NCBI GenBank assembly: GCA_025517465.1
Contig: JAOPKE010000006.1
Span: 124,001-188,000 of the forward strand
From: Halobacteria archaeon HArc-gm2
GTDB taxonomy: Archaea; Halobacteriota; Halobacteria; Halobacteriales; Haloarculaceae
Reading direction: 5' to 3'
DNA length: 64,000 bases
Positions 42,807-51,077 of the stretch are shown piece by piece. The notes beneath the pieces are model-generated. The model saw only the letters and a list, made by a program, of their open reading frames with translations, was not told where the DNA came from and did not search any database. Positions within the stretch are counted from its first letter, which is position 1, and each line of letters begins with the position of its first letter. A program made the position numbers and the translations under genes.

Positions 42807-42831
42807 GGGCAAACTTGTTCGTCGGGGGTGA

Positions 42832-43410
42832 TCAGATGAGGAGCTGGACGTCCGACTCGGCCATGTGCTGGAGCGCGGTGGCCGCGCCGACGCCGACGGT
42901 GACCTCGTCGTAGAACTCGGACTCGTCGTAGTCCATCAGTTCGATGGTCATCTGGCAGGCCTGGAGTTCGACGCCCTGGTCGAGGGACAGTTCGATGAGT
43001 TCATCGATGCTGGCCGTGCCGTTCTCGTCGATCTTCTTCTGCATCATCTTCGTCGCCATGCGGTCCATCCCCGGGAGCGCGGCGAGCGCGTTCGGCATCG
43101 GCATGCTCGGGTTGCCGACCGCCGAGAGCTGTAGGTTCTTGGAGTTCTCCTCGTGGAGGATGTCGAGCCCCCAGAAGGTGTGGAAGACGACGACCTCCCA
43201 GCCGAACGCCGCGGCCGTGCTGGCGAGGATAAGCGGGGGGTAGGCCATGTCGAAGCTCCCCTTCGTGGCGACGATGGTCATCTTCTTCTGGTCGTCGCCG
43301 ACGTCGGTCTCGAGCGTGGCGACCTTGTCCTCCAGTTCCTCGACGCGGGCCTGGAGCTGTGCCTCGGTCAGGGGCTCGTCGCCGTCCGACGACTGTGTGT
43401 CCGTGCTCAT
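42832..43410 (-). CDS. DsrE2-family sulfurtransferase
   Basis: The 192-residue protein starts with an acidic coiled coil, followed by a DsrE/DsrF/DrsH-like domain (MTIVATKGSFDMAYPPLILASTAAAFGWEVVVFHTFWGLDIL) with the conserved Cys152 in LQACQMTIELM. DsrE2 proteins often occur beside TusA and pass sulfur in dissimilatory and assimilatory pathways. It is in the same transcript as the second TusA, with its start 2 nt after the TusA stop. Confidence 0.88.
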   Translation of the reverse strand: MSTDTQSSDGDEPLTEAQLQARVEELEDKVATLETDVGDDQKKMTIVATKGSFDMAYPPLILASTAAAFGWEVVVFHTFWGLDILHEENSKNLQLSAVGNPSMPMPNALAALPGMDRMATKMMQKKIDENGTASIDELIELSLDQGVELQACQMTIELMDYDESEFYDEVTVGVGAATALQHMAESDVQLLI

Positions 43411-43411
43411 C

Positions 43412-43657
43412 TTACGCCGTCTTCTCCACGTAGTGTCTGTAGACGTCGCCGTCCTCGACCTGGTCGAGGAGTTCGACGCCGTTCGTTCCCTGGGCCCAGC
43501 CGTCGATGTCGCTCATGCTGCCGGAGTCTGTCGCCAGTACCTCGAGGACCTCGCCTTCCGCGAGCTCGTCGATGGCGGACTTCGTCTTGACGACCGGCAT
43601 GGGACACGATGCACCTTTGACGTCGAGCGTCTCCGTGATGTCGAATTCTGCACTCAT
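43412..43657 (-). CDS. TusA-family sulfur carrier (second copy)
   Basis: The 81-residue protein has LDVKGASCPMPVVKTKSAI, with Cys18 in the conserved C-P-x-P. The C-terminus is VEDGDVYRHYVEKTA. It precedes DsrE2 on the minus strand, and the 21-bp element lies upstream. It is related to but distinct from the TusA at 39.1 kb (CPGP versus CPMP). Confidence 0.88.
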   Translation of the reverse strand: MSAEFDITETLDVKGASCPMPVVKTKSAIDELAEGEVLEVLATDSGSMSDIDGWAQGTNGVELLDQVEDGDVYRHYVEKTA

Positions 43658-43680
43658 GATCTGTAATCTCTGTTGCTCTG

Positions 43681-43701
43681 TATTGGAGCTACCTCACAAT
43701 A
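43681..43701 (-). promoter_or_regulatory. 21-bp sulfur-regulon element before tusA-dsrE2
   Basis: On the minus strand TATTGT, nine bases, CCAATA, an almost symmetric copy ending 23 nt before ATG 43657. Confidence 0.65.
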
Positions 43702-43837
43702 TTATTGTCGGAGGTAAAAGGATGTCGATTCTTGTGGGATGTGCGAATTACTACGATGGGGGCGATCCCGGATCTACCCTCCATATTGTGGGGGGATACG
43801 GTGTATTCGCCCATCCCGACTGGGTGCGGGTAGGCGG

Positions 43838-43858
43838 TATTGTACAGAATTCGAATTA
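43838..43858 (+). promoter_or_regulatory. 21-bp sulfur-regulon element before the second rhodanese-MBL gene
   Basis: TATTGT, nine bases, GAATTA, followed by the same TTACTATGAAAAC found at 36.5 kb. It ends 48 nt before ATG 43907. Confidence 0.6.
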
Positions 43859-43906
43859 CTATGAAAACCCTTTTGTATGCCCGTCCGATAGAAGGCAGTG
43901 TACGAA

Positions 43907-45100
43907 ATGAATCCAGAAGACTTCCCGACGCCGGACGCAGACGTCGAGACGGTCCAACCGGAAACGCTGAAGGAACGCATCGACGCGGGCGAGGACGTCA
44001 CGCTCCTCGACGCACGGATGCAATCCGATTACGAGGAGTGGCGCATCGACGGCGACACCGTCGAGTCGATCAACGCCCCCTACTTCCACTTCCTCGAGGA
44101 CGAGATCGACGACGAGGTACTCGAACAGATCCCCGACGACCGCCAGGTCACCGTCCTCTGTGCGAAGGGCGGCGCCAGCGAGTACGTCGCGGGCACGCTC
44201 GCGGAACGCGGGTACGACGTAAACCACCTCGAAGACGGCATGAACGGCTGGGCGCGCATCTACGAGGCCGTCGAGGTCGACGGCTACGACGGCGCCGGCA
44301 CGTTGCTCCAGTACCAGCGCCCCTCCTCGGGCTGTCTGGGCTACCTGCTCTACGACGACGGCGAGGCGGCGATCGTCGACCCGCTGCGCGCGTTCACCGA
44401 CCGCTATCTCGCCGACGCCGAGGAACTGGACGTCGAACTGAAGTACGCACTCGACACGCACGTGCACGCGGATCACATCTCCGGTGTCCGCGACCTGGAC
44501 GCCGAGGGCGTCGAGGGCGTCATTCCCGATGCCGCCGTCGACCGTGGCGTCACCTACGCGGACGAACTGACCACGGCCGCCGACGGCGACACCTTCTCCG
44601 TCGGCGACGCGACCGTCGAGGCCGTCTACACGCCCGGCCACACGACCGGGATGACCTCCTACCTCCTCGACGACAGTCTCCTCGCCACCGGCGACGGGCT
44701 GTTCGTCGAGAGCGTCGCCCGCCCCGACCTCGAAGAGGGCGACGACGGCGCGCCCGAGGCGGCGCGGATGCTCTACGAGTCCCTGCAGGAGCGCGTCCTC
44801 TCGCTCCCCGACGACACGCTCGTCGGCGGCGCCCACTTCAGCGATTCGGCAGAACCCGCCGACGACGGCACCTACACCGCGCCCATCGGCGACCTCGTCG
44901 AGGACATGGCCGCGCTCACGATGGACGAACAGGAGTTCGTCGACCTGATCCTCTCGGACATGCCGCCACGGCCGGCCAACTACGAGGACATCATCGCGAC
45001 GAACCTCGGCCAGAACGCCGTCGACGACGAGGAAGCGTTCACGCTCGAACTCGGACCGAACAACTGTGCCGCGAGCCAGGAGTCGCTCGCCGGTGACTAA
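43907..45100 (+). CDS. Rhodanese-MBL fusion (persulfide dioxygenase-like), second copy
   Basis: The 397-residue protein (ATG 43907; GTG 43898 is possible) has the same domain order as the gene at 15.7 kb. The N-terminal rhodanese has Cys85 in CAKGGAS, and the MBL domain has THVHADHISG at 186-195, TPGHTTGM and TGDGLF. The C-terminus ELGPNNCAASQESLAGD contains the same tail as the paralogue. It is followed by two YeeE/YedE genes on the same strand, so import of thiosulfate or another sulfur anion may feed it. The final motif is GAHF rather than PGHL. Confidence 0.88.
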   Translation: MNPEDFPTPDADVETVQPETLKERIDAGEDVTLLDARMQSDYEEWRIDGDTVESINAPYFHFLEDEIDDEVLEQIPDDRQVTVLCAKGGASEYVAGTLAERGYDVNHLEDGMNGWARIYEAVEVDGYDGAGTLLQYQRPSSGCLGYLLYDDGEAAIVDPLRAFTDRYLADAEELDVELKYALDTHVHADHISGVRDLDAEGVEGVIPDAAVDRGVTYADELTTAADGDTFSVGDATVEAVYTPGHTTGMTSYLLDDSLLATGDGLFVESVARPDLEEGDDGAPEAARMLYESLQERVLSLPDDTLVGGAHFSDSAEPADDGTYTAPIGDLVEDMAALTMDEQEFVDLILSDMPPRPANYEDIIATNLGQNAVDDEEAFTLELGPNNCAASQESLAGD

Positions 45101-45115
45101 CGCGGGTATCTACTA

Positions 45116-45670
45116 GTGATCGAACCAGTCCCACTGCAACTGACCGCCGAGCTGTTCCCGAACGGGATCAGTCGCTACGCCGTCGGTGGGTTACTCGTCG
45201 GCCTCGGTGCCGTCGTCATCTACCTCGGGACGGGGATCGCCGCCGGGGCGAGCACCTTCCTCGAGTCGACGCTGTCGTACGTCTCGAGCCAGTCCCGGTT
45301 CCAGCAGTACGTCTCCTCGCGTGACTGGCGAGTCGTCTTCACGCTCGGCATCATCCTCGGCGCGGCGGTGTTCGCGGCGACGGTCCAGTCCGGCGTGATC
45401 ACGACCTCGCTCTACGAGGCCGGGACGACCGGACAGCTCTACGACGTCGCTGGCGTCACGCTCTGGATGACCGAGGTCCAGCCCTGGCGCCTGTTCCTGG
45501 GCGGCATCCTCGTCGGCATCGGTACCCGGGTCGGCAAGGGCTGTACGTCCGGACACGGCGTCTGCGGTGTCGGGTCGGCCTCGAAGACGTCCATCGTCGG
45601 CGTGATCACGTTCCTGACGGTGGCCATCGGGACGGCTCAGGTCGTCTCGGCACTGGGGGTGAGTCCCTAG
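45116..45670 (+). CDS. YeeE/YedE-family transporter, first half
   Basis: The 184-residue protein (GTG 45116) has four to five membrane helices and the signature VGIGTRVGKGCTSGHGVCGVG, which contains the conserved Cys of the thiosulfate transporter TsuA/YeeE. The length is about half of a full YeeE/YedE protein, and the next gene encodes the second half. It starts 15 nt after the rhodanese-MBL stop. Sulfur-anion import is the likely role. Confidence 0.85.
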   Translation: MIEPVPLQLTAELFPNGISRYAVGGLLVGLGAVVIYLGTGIAAGASTFLESTLSYVSSQSRFQQYVSSRDWRVVFTLGIILGAAVFAATVQSGVITTSLYEAGTTGQLYDVAGVTLWMTEVQPWRLFLGGILVGIGTRVGKGCTSGHGVCGVGSASKTSIVGVITFLTVAIGTAQVVSALGVSP

Positions 45671-45671
45671 T

Positions 45672-46133
45672 ATGGCACAGGATCGTCATCCCCTGTTCAT
45701 GCCGCTGATACTCGTCGGCGGCCTGATCTTCGGCTTCGGGCTCGGCTTCAGCCAGATGGCCCGGCCGGAGGTCGTGCTGGACTTCCTCCAGTTCGAAGAC
45801 TTCGGTCTGCTGTTCGTCATGTTCGGCGCGGCCATCGTCTCCGGCATCGCCTTCGCAGTGATGCCCCGGATACGCGACAGCGCCCCGCTGACCGGCGACC
45901 GCTACGAACGCCGGCTGAAGCCCTTCGACCGGAACGTCCTCGTCGGCGGCGCCATCTTCGGCGTCGGCTGGGGGCTGTCGGGCATCTGTCCCGGCGCCGC
46001 CTACGCCAGCCTCGGCACCGGCAACGTCGCGATCCTCTGGGCGCTCGCCGGGATGTTCGTCGGCGCGTACCTCCAGGGCCGCTGGCGGAGCCGGGCCACG
46101 ACTGGTGAGCCCGCGACGGCCGGCGCGGACTGA
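45672..46133 (+). CDS. YeeE/YedE-family transporter, second half
   Basis: The 153-residue protein has four membrane helices and the signature GVGWGLSGICPGAAYASLGTG, with the conserved Cys of YeeE/YedE. The 1-nt gap from the previous stop and the split arrangement suggest a two-subunit channel that carries thiosulfate or a sulfane sulfur. Confidence 0.85.
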   Translation: MAQDRHPLFMPLILVGGLIFGFGLGFSQMARPEVVLDFLQFEDFGLLFVMFGAAIVSGIAFAVMPRIRDSAPLTGDRYERRLKPFDRNVLVGGAIFGVGWGLSGICPGAAYASLGTGNVAILWALAGMFVGAYLQGRWRSRATTGEPATAGAD

Positions 46134-46172
46134 CCGACTGACTGACTCGAATTCTTTGAGGCTACACCAGTA

Positions 46173-47354
46173 ATGGAACTCGCTATCGTCGGCCTGTTCG
46201 TCGTCGCCGCACTCGCAAGTCTGTTCATGGCGTGGGTCATCGGCGCCGGGTCGAGCGGCGCGACGCCGTTCGCGCCCGCCGTCGGGGCGAACGCCATCAC
46301 GACGATGCGGGCCGCCTTCGTCGTCGGCATCTTCGGCTTCGCCGGCGCCGTCACGCAGGGTGCGAACGTCTCGGAGGCGGTCGGCCGCGGCCTCGTCGGC
46401 GGCGTCAGCCTCCCCGCGACGGGCGTCATCGTCGCGCTGGCCATCGGCGCCGGGCTGATGGCCGTCGGGATCAGGACCGGCTACCCCATCGCGACGGCGT
46501 TCACGGTGACCGGCGCTGTCGTCGGCGTCGGCCTCGCGCTCGGCGGCACACCGGTCTGGGCGAAGTACCAGCAGATCGGCGCCGTCTGGGCGCTGACGCC
46601 GTTCGTCGGCGGCGGTATCGCCTACGCTATCGCCAGCGTCCTCCCCCGGGCGGACGTCCCCGAACGGTTCAGCGTCGCCGCCCTGGCCGGCCTCGTCGGT
46701 GCCGTGATGGCGAACGTCGGGTTCTCGTTTCTCGGCACGAACGGGTCGGCGGGGTCGCTCGTCGACGCCAGCCAGCGCCTGCTGGGCGCCGACGGCGTGT
46801 TCGTCGCCGTCGGCCTGTCGGTGCTGGCGGCCGTCGCGGTCGCCACGCTCGTCTACGCGGACATCCGACGGGACGAAGCCGGCGGCCTGCGACGAGTACT
46901 GCTCAGTCTCGGCTCGCTGGTCGCCTTCTCAGCGGGCGGGAGCCAGGTCGGACTGGCCGTCGGGCCGCTGCTCCCCATCCTCGACGACGTCGGCGCGATA
47001 TCGCCGTTCGTCGTCCTCGTCGGCGGCGGGACGGGTATCCTGATCGGCTCCTGGACCGGCGCGCCGCGGATGATCAAATCGCTCTCGCAGGACTACTCCT
47101 CGCTGGGACCGCGACGGTCTATCTCGGCACTCGTCCCGGCCTTTCTCATCGCTCAGCTGGCCGTCTTCCTGGGCGTCCCCGTCTCGTTCAACGAGATCAT
47201 CGTCAGCGCGATCATCGGGAGCGGCGCCGCGGTCGGCGGCAGCGACGCGGTCAGCGCGCGAAAGATCCTCGTGACCGTCGGCGCGTGGGTCGGCTCGTTC
47301 GCCCTGGCGTTCGCCCTCGGCTACGGGTCGATGGCCGTCCTAATAGGCGTCTGA
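46173..47354 (+). CDS. PiT-family inorganic anion permease
   Basis: The 393-residue protein has about ten membrane helices in two repeats with the PiT signatures GANAITTMRAAFVVGIFGFAGAV and GGSDAVSARKILVTVGAWVGSFALAF. Family members move phosphate, and the CysP branch moves sulfate. The position after rhodanese-MBL and YeeE/YedE genes points to sulfate or thiosulfate, but phosphate cannot be excluded. Confidence 0.85.
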   Translation: MELAIVGLFVVAALASLFMAWVIGAGSSGATPFAPAVGANAITTMRAAFVVGIFGFAGAVTQGANVSEAVGRGLVGGVSLPATGVIVALAIGAGLMAVGIRTGYPIATAFTVTGAVVGVGLALGGTPVWAKYQQIGAVWALTPFVGGGIAYAIASVLPRADVPERFSVAALAGLVGAVMANVGFSFLGTNGSAGSLVDASQRLLGADGVFVAVGLSVLAAVAVATLVYADIRRDEAGGLRRVLLSLGSLVAFSAGGSQVGLAVGPLLPILDDVGAISPFVVLVGGGTGILIGSWTGAPRMIKSLSQDYSSLGPRRSISALVPAFLIAQLAVFLGVPVSFNEIIVSAIIGSGAAVGGSDAVSARKILVTVGAWVGSFALAFALGYGSMAVLIGV

Positions 47355-47383
47355 CGTGACTGGTCTCGCGCTCGTTTGCTCGC

Positions 47384-48187
47384 CTAGTCCACTGGATGGA
47401 CTGTGTCGCCGTCTCGACGGACACGTTCGAGCGATTCCAGATACGCGATCCGGTCCTGAACTTCGTCGGTAGCTAGTTCCAGTTCGGCGGTCAGTTCGTC
47501 GACAGTCATCGGTTCGTCGAGGGCCTGGAGAACTTCTAGTCCACGGTAGTATCGCTTCGTCAGTTCTTGGACGCGGGCCTCGATCGGCGTGGTCACCCCA
47601 TACCGCTCCTCGAGTTCGATCAGGGCCTCGTTCGCGAACGTAGCGAACCTGTCGTCGCCGAGCCGGTCGATCTGAACTTCGAGTTCATCTCGGACGATGT
47701 CGTAATCGACGCTAGCCTGCACGAGCACGTTCATGTCCTCGATATCGTCGTCGCGTCCCGCGATCATTTTGAACAGAAAGATATCCTCGTTGCTGACCAG
47801 TTTGACCGTCAACCGATCGGTGTCGAGGAACGTCTCACTCCGGGTGCCCATCCCGTCTGTGAGGACGAGCTTGTTCGCGACCTGCTGGTTGAAGATGTCG
47901 AGGCGGCATCTATCGTCGTTTTCGACGCAACTGGTCGCCCCCAGCGCCCGATAATCGGCGTCCAGTGACTGTACTTCCGCATATCCGAGACCCATCAGGA
48001 CTGCCCACAGCTGGCCGTACGCGTCGCCGTCGGCGACGACGAGGTCGATATCCTTGGTCGCCCCCTTGAGGTCACGCAGCGACATCGCGCCACCACCGAT
48101 CAGGTACACCGTGAGCGGTTCAGACAACTCATCCGCGATACGCTGAAACTCGTTTTTGATATACTCCCTTCCGAATGTTGGCCTCAT
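47384..48187 (-). CDS. Nucleotidyltransferase-fold toxin-like protein with winged helix
   Basis: The 267-residue protein has the nucleotidyltransferase motif YLIGGGAMSLRDLKGATKDIDLVV (GG-x7-DxD), as in DUF6036/AbiEii- or MenT-type proteins, followed by KLVSNEDIFLFKMIAGRDDDIEDM. A C-terminal winged helix spans about 215-265. Its start overlaps the stop of the upstream regulator (4 nt). Pairing with a DNA-binding partner and a palindromic operator suggests a toxin-antitoxin module. Its substrate (tRNA or protein) is not known. Confidence 0.75.
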   Translation of the reverse strand: MRPTFGREYIKNEFQRIADELSEPLTVYLIGGGAMSLRDLKGATKDIDLVVADGDAYGQLWAVLMGLGYAEVQSLDADYRALGATSCVENDDRCRLDIFNQQVANKLVLTDGMGTRSETFLDTDRLTVKLVSNEDIFLFKMIAGRDDDIEDMNVLVQASVDYDIVRDELEVQIDRLGDDRFATFANEALIELEERYGVTTPIEARVQELTKRYYRGLEVLQALDEPMTVDELTAELELATDEVQDRIAYLESLERVRRDGDTVHPVD

Positions 48188-49110
48188 GGTGGTAGTGGCA
48201 CCTCGTACTCAGCCGCCAGTTCCCGGAACTCCTCCCATTCAGGGAGGCGTTCGTCCCCGGCCTCGCCCTGCGTTCCGAGGTAGCGGAGCAAAGCGTCGAT
48301 CTCGTCTTCGAGGTTGTACTTCGCCGCTTGCTCCCGGAGGTCCCCTTCGTGGACGTCGACGTGACTGAGCAGCAGCAGACAGTACGAGCGGTGCCGGGTG
48401 TCGTCGTCGATCAGTAACGTGTGACAGCAGAGCTCCGCCGGCGAGATTTCCGCTACGTCCTCGGAGTAGAGGTAGTAGCGGTGACGGGTCAGCAGGAACT
48501 GGAGGTCGAATGCCGCGAACCGAGCGAGGCCGGTTTCGTGGAACCCCTTCGAACCGATCTCAGCCTCAGTCTGGGCGAGAAATTCGTCGTGGTCCTCCCA
48601 GAGAATCGTACCCTTCGCGGCAACGGATTCGAGCCGCTGGCGATGAAGATGGTGTGCGAGTTCACGAGCGAACTCGTGGAGGCGGTCGAAGTCGCCGTTG
48701 AACTGGTAGTGACTGTCAATCGTCCCGACGAGGCCGCGGTCGCGGAGCTGTTTGAGGACTCGGTTGACGGTATTGCGGTAGTTGTCGCTCCGGGTAGCAA
48801 GGTCGGCGACGGTTCGCGGCTGGTCGAGATGATAGAGGACTTCGAGCGTTTTGGCCGTCAATAGCTCCGGGAAGTCGATGTGGGAGTGTTGCCGAACGAG
48901 GTCCTGGTAGAGTTCGACCGCCTGGGCGTCCGACGGGACGACCCGCTTTCGGCGACCGTCGCGTTCCGTGTAGACGAGCCCTTTCTCGAGGAGGTTTCCG
49001 ACGGCCCGAGAGAGATAGCTCTCGCTGTGGTCGAGCTTCGTCGCGAGCTCGGAGATCGTGTCGCCGCGTTCGACGCTGCCGAGGACTTCAAGTTCGATGC
49101 GTCGGAGCAC
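48184..49110 (-). CDS. MarR-like regulator paired with the nucleotidyltransferase gene
   Basis: The 308-residue protein has an N-terminal winged helix (ISELATKLDHSESYLSRAVGNLLEKGLVYTERDGRRKRVVPS) and a second one (about 90-140, ADLATRSDNYRNTVNRVLKQLRDRGLVG). An all-alpha C-terminal part of about 150 residues follows, with CCHTLLIDDDTRHRSYCLLLLSHVD. It is the probable antitoxin or repressor. A TATA element and an inverted TGTAACAT pair lie upstream. Confidence 0.75.
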   Translation of the reverse strand: MLRRIELEVLGSVERGDTISELATKLDHSESYLSRAVGNLLEKGLVYTERDGRRKRVVPSDAQAVELYQDLVRQHSHIDFPELLTAKTLEVLYHLDQPRTVADLATRSDNYRNTVNRVLKQLRDRGLVGTIDSHYQFNGDFDRLHEFARELAHHLHRQRLESVAAKGTILWEDHDEFLAQTEAEIGSKGFHETGLARFAAFDLQFLLTRHRYYLYSEDVAEISPAELCCHTLLIDDDTRHRSYCLLLLSHVDVHEGDLREQAAKYNLEDEIDALLRYLGTQGEAGDERLPEWEEFRELAAEYEVPLPP

Positions 49111-49112
49111 GA

Positions 49113-49162
49113 TGTAACATATTACGAAGCTAGTATATAAATAAGTTTCCTACTATGTTACA
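49113..49162. promoter_or_regulatory. Promoter with flanking inverted repeat TGTAACAT...ATGTTACA
   Basis: TGTAACAT at 49113-49120 and its reverse complement at 49155-49162 flank a TATA element (49134-49143) placed 24 to 33 nt before ATG 49110. This is a typical repressor operator. Confidence 0.6.
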
Positions 49163-49209
49163 GAGGATGAGCTCAGAGAGTCGACGAACCCGATTATCAC
49201 GCTATTTTC

Positions 49210-49638
49210 TCAGTCCCAGAACGACTGGATTCGCGCATCTAACTTCGACAGTACATGCGAAATCACCGCTCGCCAATCATCAGCAAACGTCGCATCCTCA
49301 CCCGGCGTCGCCGCATCTGGCGGCGGATGCAGATGCTCCCGGTCGTTGTGACTGTTCGGATGCCTGTCCCACCGACACTCCCACGACTCGCCATCGCGGT
49401 ACTGCTCGGAATAGTGCACGTTGAAATCGTCTGTCTCGAACCAGCGAATACGAAGAGACGCACGCTCTACACCTGCTGGAAAATATCCCGTATCGAACTC
49501 TGCAACGATGGCGTTTGGCGCGTACGGAGGCCGGTACTCGACGGTCGAGAACCGGGCGCTCCCGCGCAAGCGGCGACCGATCCGCTCTAACACGTCACTA
49601 TCGATACCACCGACACCACCTGTCGTATCCTCAGGCAT
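49210..49638 (-). CDS. Hypothetical partner of the winged-helix gene
   Basis: The start at ATG 49638 (142 residues) overlaps the stop of the upstream regulator by 8 nt. The protein has VLERIGRRLRGSARFSTVEYRPPYAPNAIVAEFDTGYFPAGVERASLRIRWFETDDFNVHYSEQYRDG and a C-terminal His-rich region. I know no activity. Tight coupling with a winged-helix protein suggests a toxin-antitoxin-like or regulator-effector pair. Confidence 0.65.
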   Translation of the reverse strand: MPEDTTGGVGGIDSDVLERIGRRLRGSARFSTVEYRPPYAPNAIVAEFDTGYFPAGVERASLRIRWFETDDFNVHYSEQYRDGESWECRWDRHPNSHNDREHLHPPPDAATPGEDATFADDWRAVISHVLSKLDARIQSFWD

Positions 49639-50197
49639 TGACTCTCCCAGCGCGCCCACCCGACAGATCGTCACGACGTGCCGCATCTAGCAACGCCGCA
49701 CGCTCCTCGACCGTCTTCCAGTCAGAGATCGCTTCCCAGACGTCCTCGACAGCGGCTTCGCGACCTGCATCGACCAGCGACACTTCGCCAGGAGATTCCG
49801 CATCGAAGCGTTCCCGGTACGCGTCAGCCGTGTCGAGCGTATCCTTGAGTCGCTCGACGATTTCGGTCTCCGAATACCGCTCGCGGATCCGCTCGACTCT
49901 GCGCCACCGAAGATACGAATCGTTCCGCTCGTACCGCACGGGCCGACCCGATATCTCACGAACCATCCCCATCTCCCTGAACCAGCCGAGATAATCACGC
50001 GCGGTCTCCGTGTCACAGTCCGCACGCTCGGCTATCTCTGACACCTTCGTCGGCTCCCGCAACTGCATCACGATGTCGAGCAACCGCTCTCTCGTCGGCC
50101 CCCCCTTCAGCAGTTCCTCCGGCGACTCCCACGTGTCGAAGTCGGGTGGCTCCTCGTCCTCACCGGGCATCCTGTCGGACGTATCGGTCGTATCCAT
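49631..50197 (-). CDS. Winged-helix regulator (DUF7342-like)
   Basis: The start is ATG 50197, MDTTDTSDRMPGEDEEPPDFDTWESPEELLKGGPTRERLLDIVMQLREPTKVSEIAERADCDTETARDYLGWFREMGMV (188 residues). From memory this conserved pattern matches the haloarchaeal DUF7342 winged helices found near mobile elements. The C-terminal part is helical. It heads a two-gene operon adjacent to the origin. Confidence 0.75.
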   Translation of the reverse strand: MDTTDTSDRMPGEDEEPPDFDTWESPEELLKGGPTRERLLDIVMQLREPTKVSEIAERADCDTETARDYLGWFREMGMVREISGRPVRYERNDSYLRWRRVERIRERYSETEIVERLKDTLDTADAYRERFDAESPGEVSLVDAGREAAVEDVWEAISDWKTVEERAALLDAARRDDLSGGRAGRVNA

Positions 50198-50303
50198 ACT
50201 CCCACTAACGGCGCCCTCTGTAATATATCTGGTGCGCACAGAATTATTTCAGGACGTCGCCTCTTTGGCTCCCGCGGTTGTGCGGAGGGGTGATATTTCG
50301 AAT

Positions 50304-50323
50304 ACATCGATAACGGTGTGTTC
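50304..50323 (+). repeat. G-string box, degenerate copy
   Basis: ACATCGATAACGGTGTGTTC; matches the ACATCGATAGAGGGGTGTCT box at most positions. Confidence 0.5.
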
Positions 50324-50344
50324 CTGCAGACGGGCCCGCGAAAC

Positions 50345-50364
50345 GCATCGATAGAGGCGTGTCT
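50345..50364 (+). repeat. G-string box, second copy
   Basis: GCATCGATAGAGGCGTGTCT; two mismatches to the copy at 14543. Confidence 0.65.
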
Positions 50365-50449
50365 GTCTTCCCAGGGCCACGTCGATCGGCTTTCCCCTTG
50401 TTTTGGATCCACCTCACAATTTCCTCATCTTAGACCAGTTCGCTGGAAC

Positions 50450-50469
50450 ACTTCGATAGAGGGGTGTCT
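50450..50469 (+). repeat. G-string box, third copy
   Basis: ACTTCGATAGAGGGGTGTCT; one mismatch to the copy at 14543. Confidence 0.65.
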
Positions 50470-50658
50470 CTGGATCCCTTCCGGGACAGGTATACGCCTG
50501 TTTTCCCCGCTGCCACCATCGAAGCGTAACCAACGCACTACGAGGGCTCTACTTGTGTTGGCGGAGTTACTAGCATTGTTGGGATGGGGATCCGATGACA
50601 TCGAAGGTAGAGTGACCCACCTGAAGGAATGACTTGACCCGAGATCGGGAAACACCCG

Positions 50659-50675
50659 CCCCACGTTTCCGTCGT
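50659..50675 (+). repeat. CCCCACGTTTCCGTCGT box, copy 1
   Basis: Exact 17-nt match to 50742-50758. It has a C-string followed by TTTCC, as in haloarchaeal origin boxes. Confidence 0.6.
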
Positions 50676-50741
50676 ATCAGAGAACGGTGGCGAGGGGTAG
50701 AGGCGAACAGCCGGAACCACGATCTCCCTGTTCCCCACACC

Positions 50742-50758
50742 CCCCACGTTTCCGTCGT
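50742..50758 (+). repeat. CCCCACGTTTCCGTCGT box, copy 2
   Basis: Exact match to copy 1, preceded by more C and followed by TTTCTCC. Confidence 0.6.
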
Positions 50759-50941
50759 TTCTCCACGATAGCGGATTGGAATGGCACGAGAATCAGGCTG
50801 GGGATAGACTGTATCATGTCCATTTTGAAGTAAGAAATTTCCGTTTGATATTATTACATACACACGTTGGATATGGTGAATTGATAATTATCAACATAGA
50901 CAACTTCGCGAAGTGAGATATTCGTAGCGTAGCGGGAGACA

Positions 50942-50961
50942 CACCCCAGAGTGTGAATGGG
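50942..50961 (+). repeat. Origin box (ORB), copy 1
   Basis: CACCCCAGAGTGTGAATGGG. Confidence 0.75.
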
Positions 50962-50975
50962 ATATGTTTCCCCGA

Positions 50976-50995
50976 CACCCCTCAGTGTGAATGGG
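50976..50995 (+). repeat. Origin box (ORB), copy 2
   Basis: CACCCCTCAGTGTGAATGGG. Confidence 0.75.
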
Positions 50996-51077
50996 CAACC
51001 AACCGGCACTCGCTGACTAGATTTCACATCGATATGAGATGTAGCAACTTAGGGAGAAACTCTGCTTCGATATCCCT

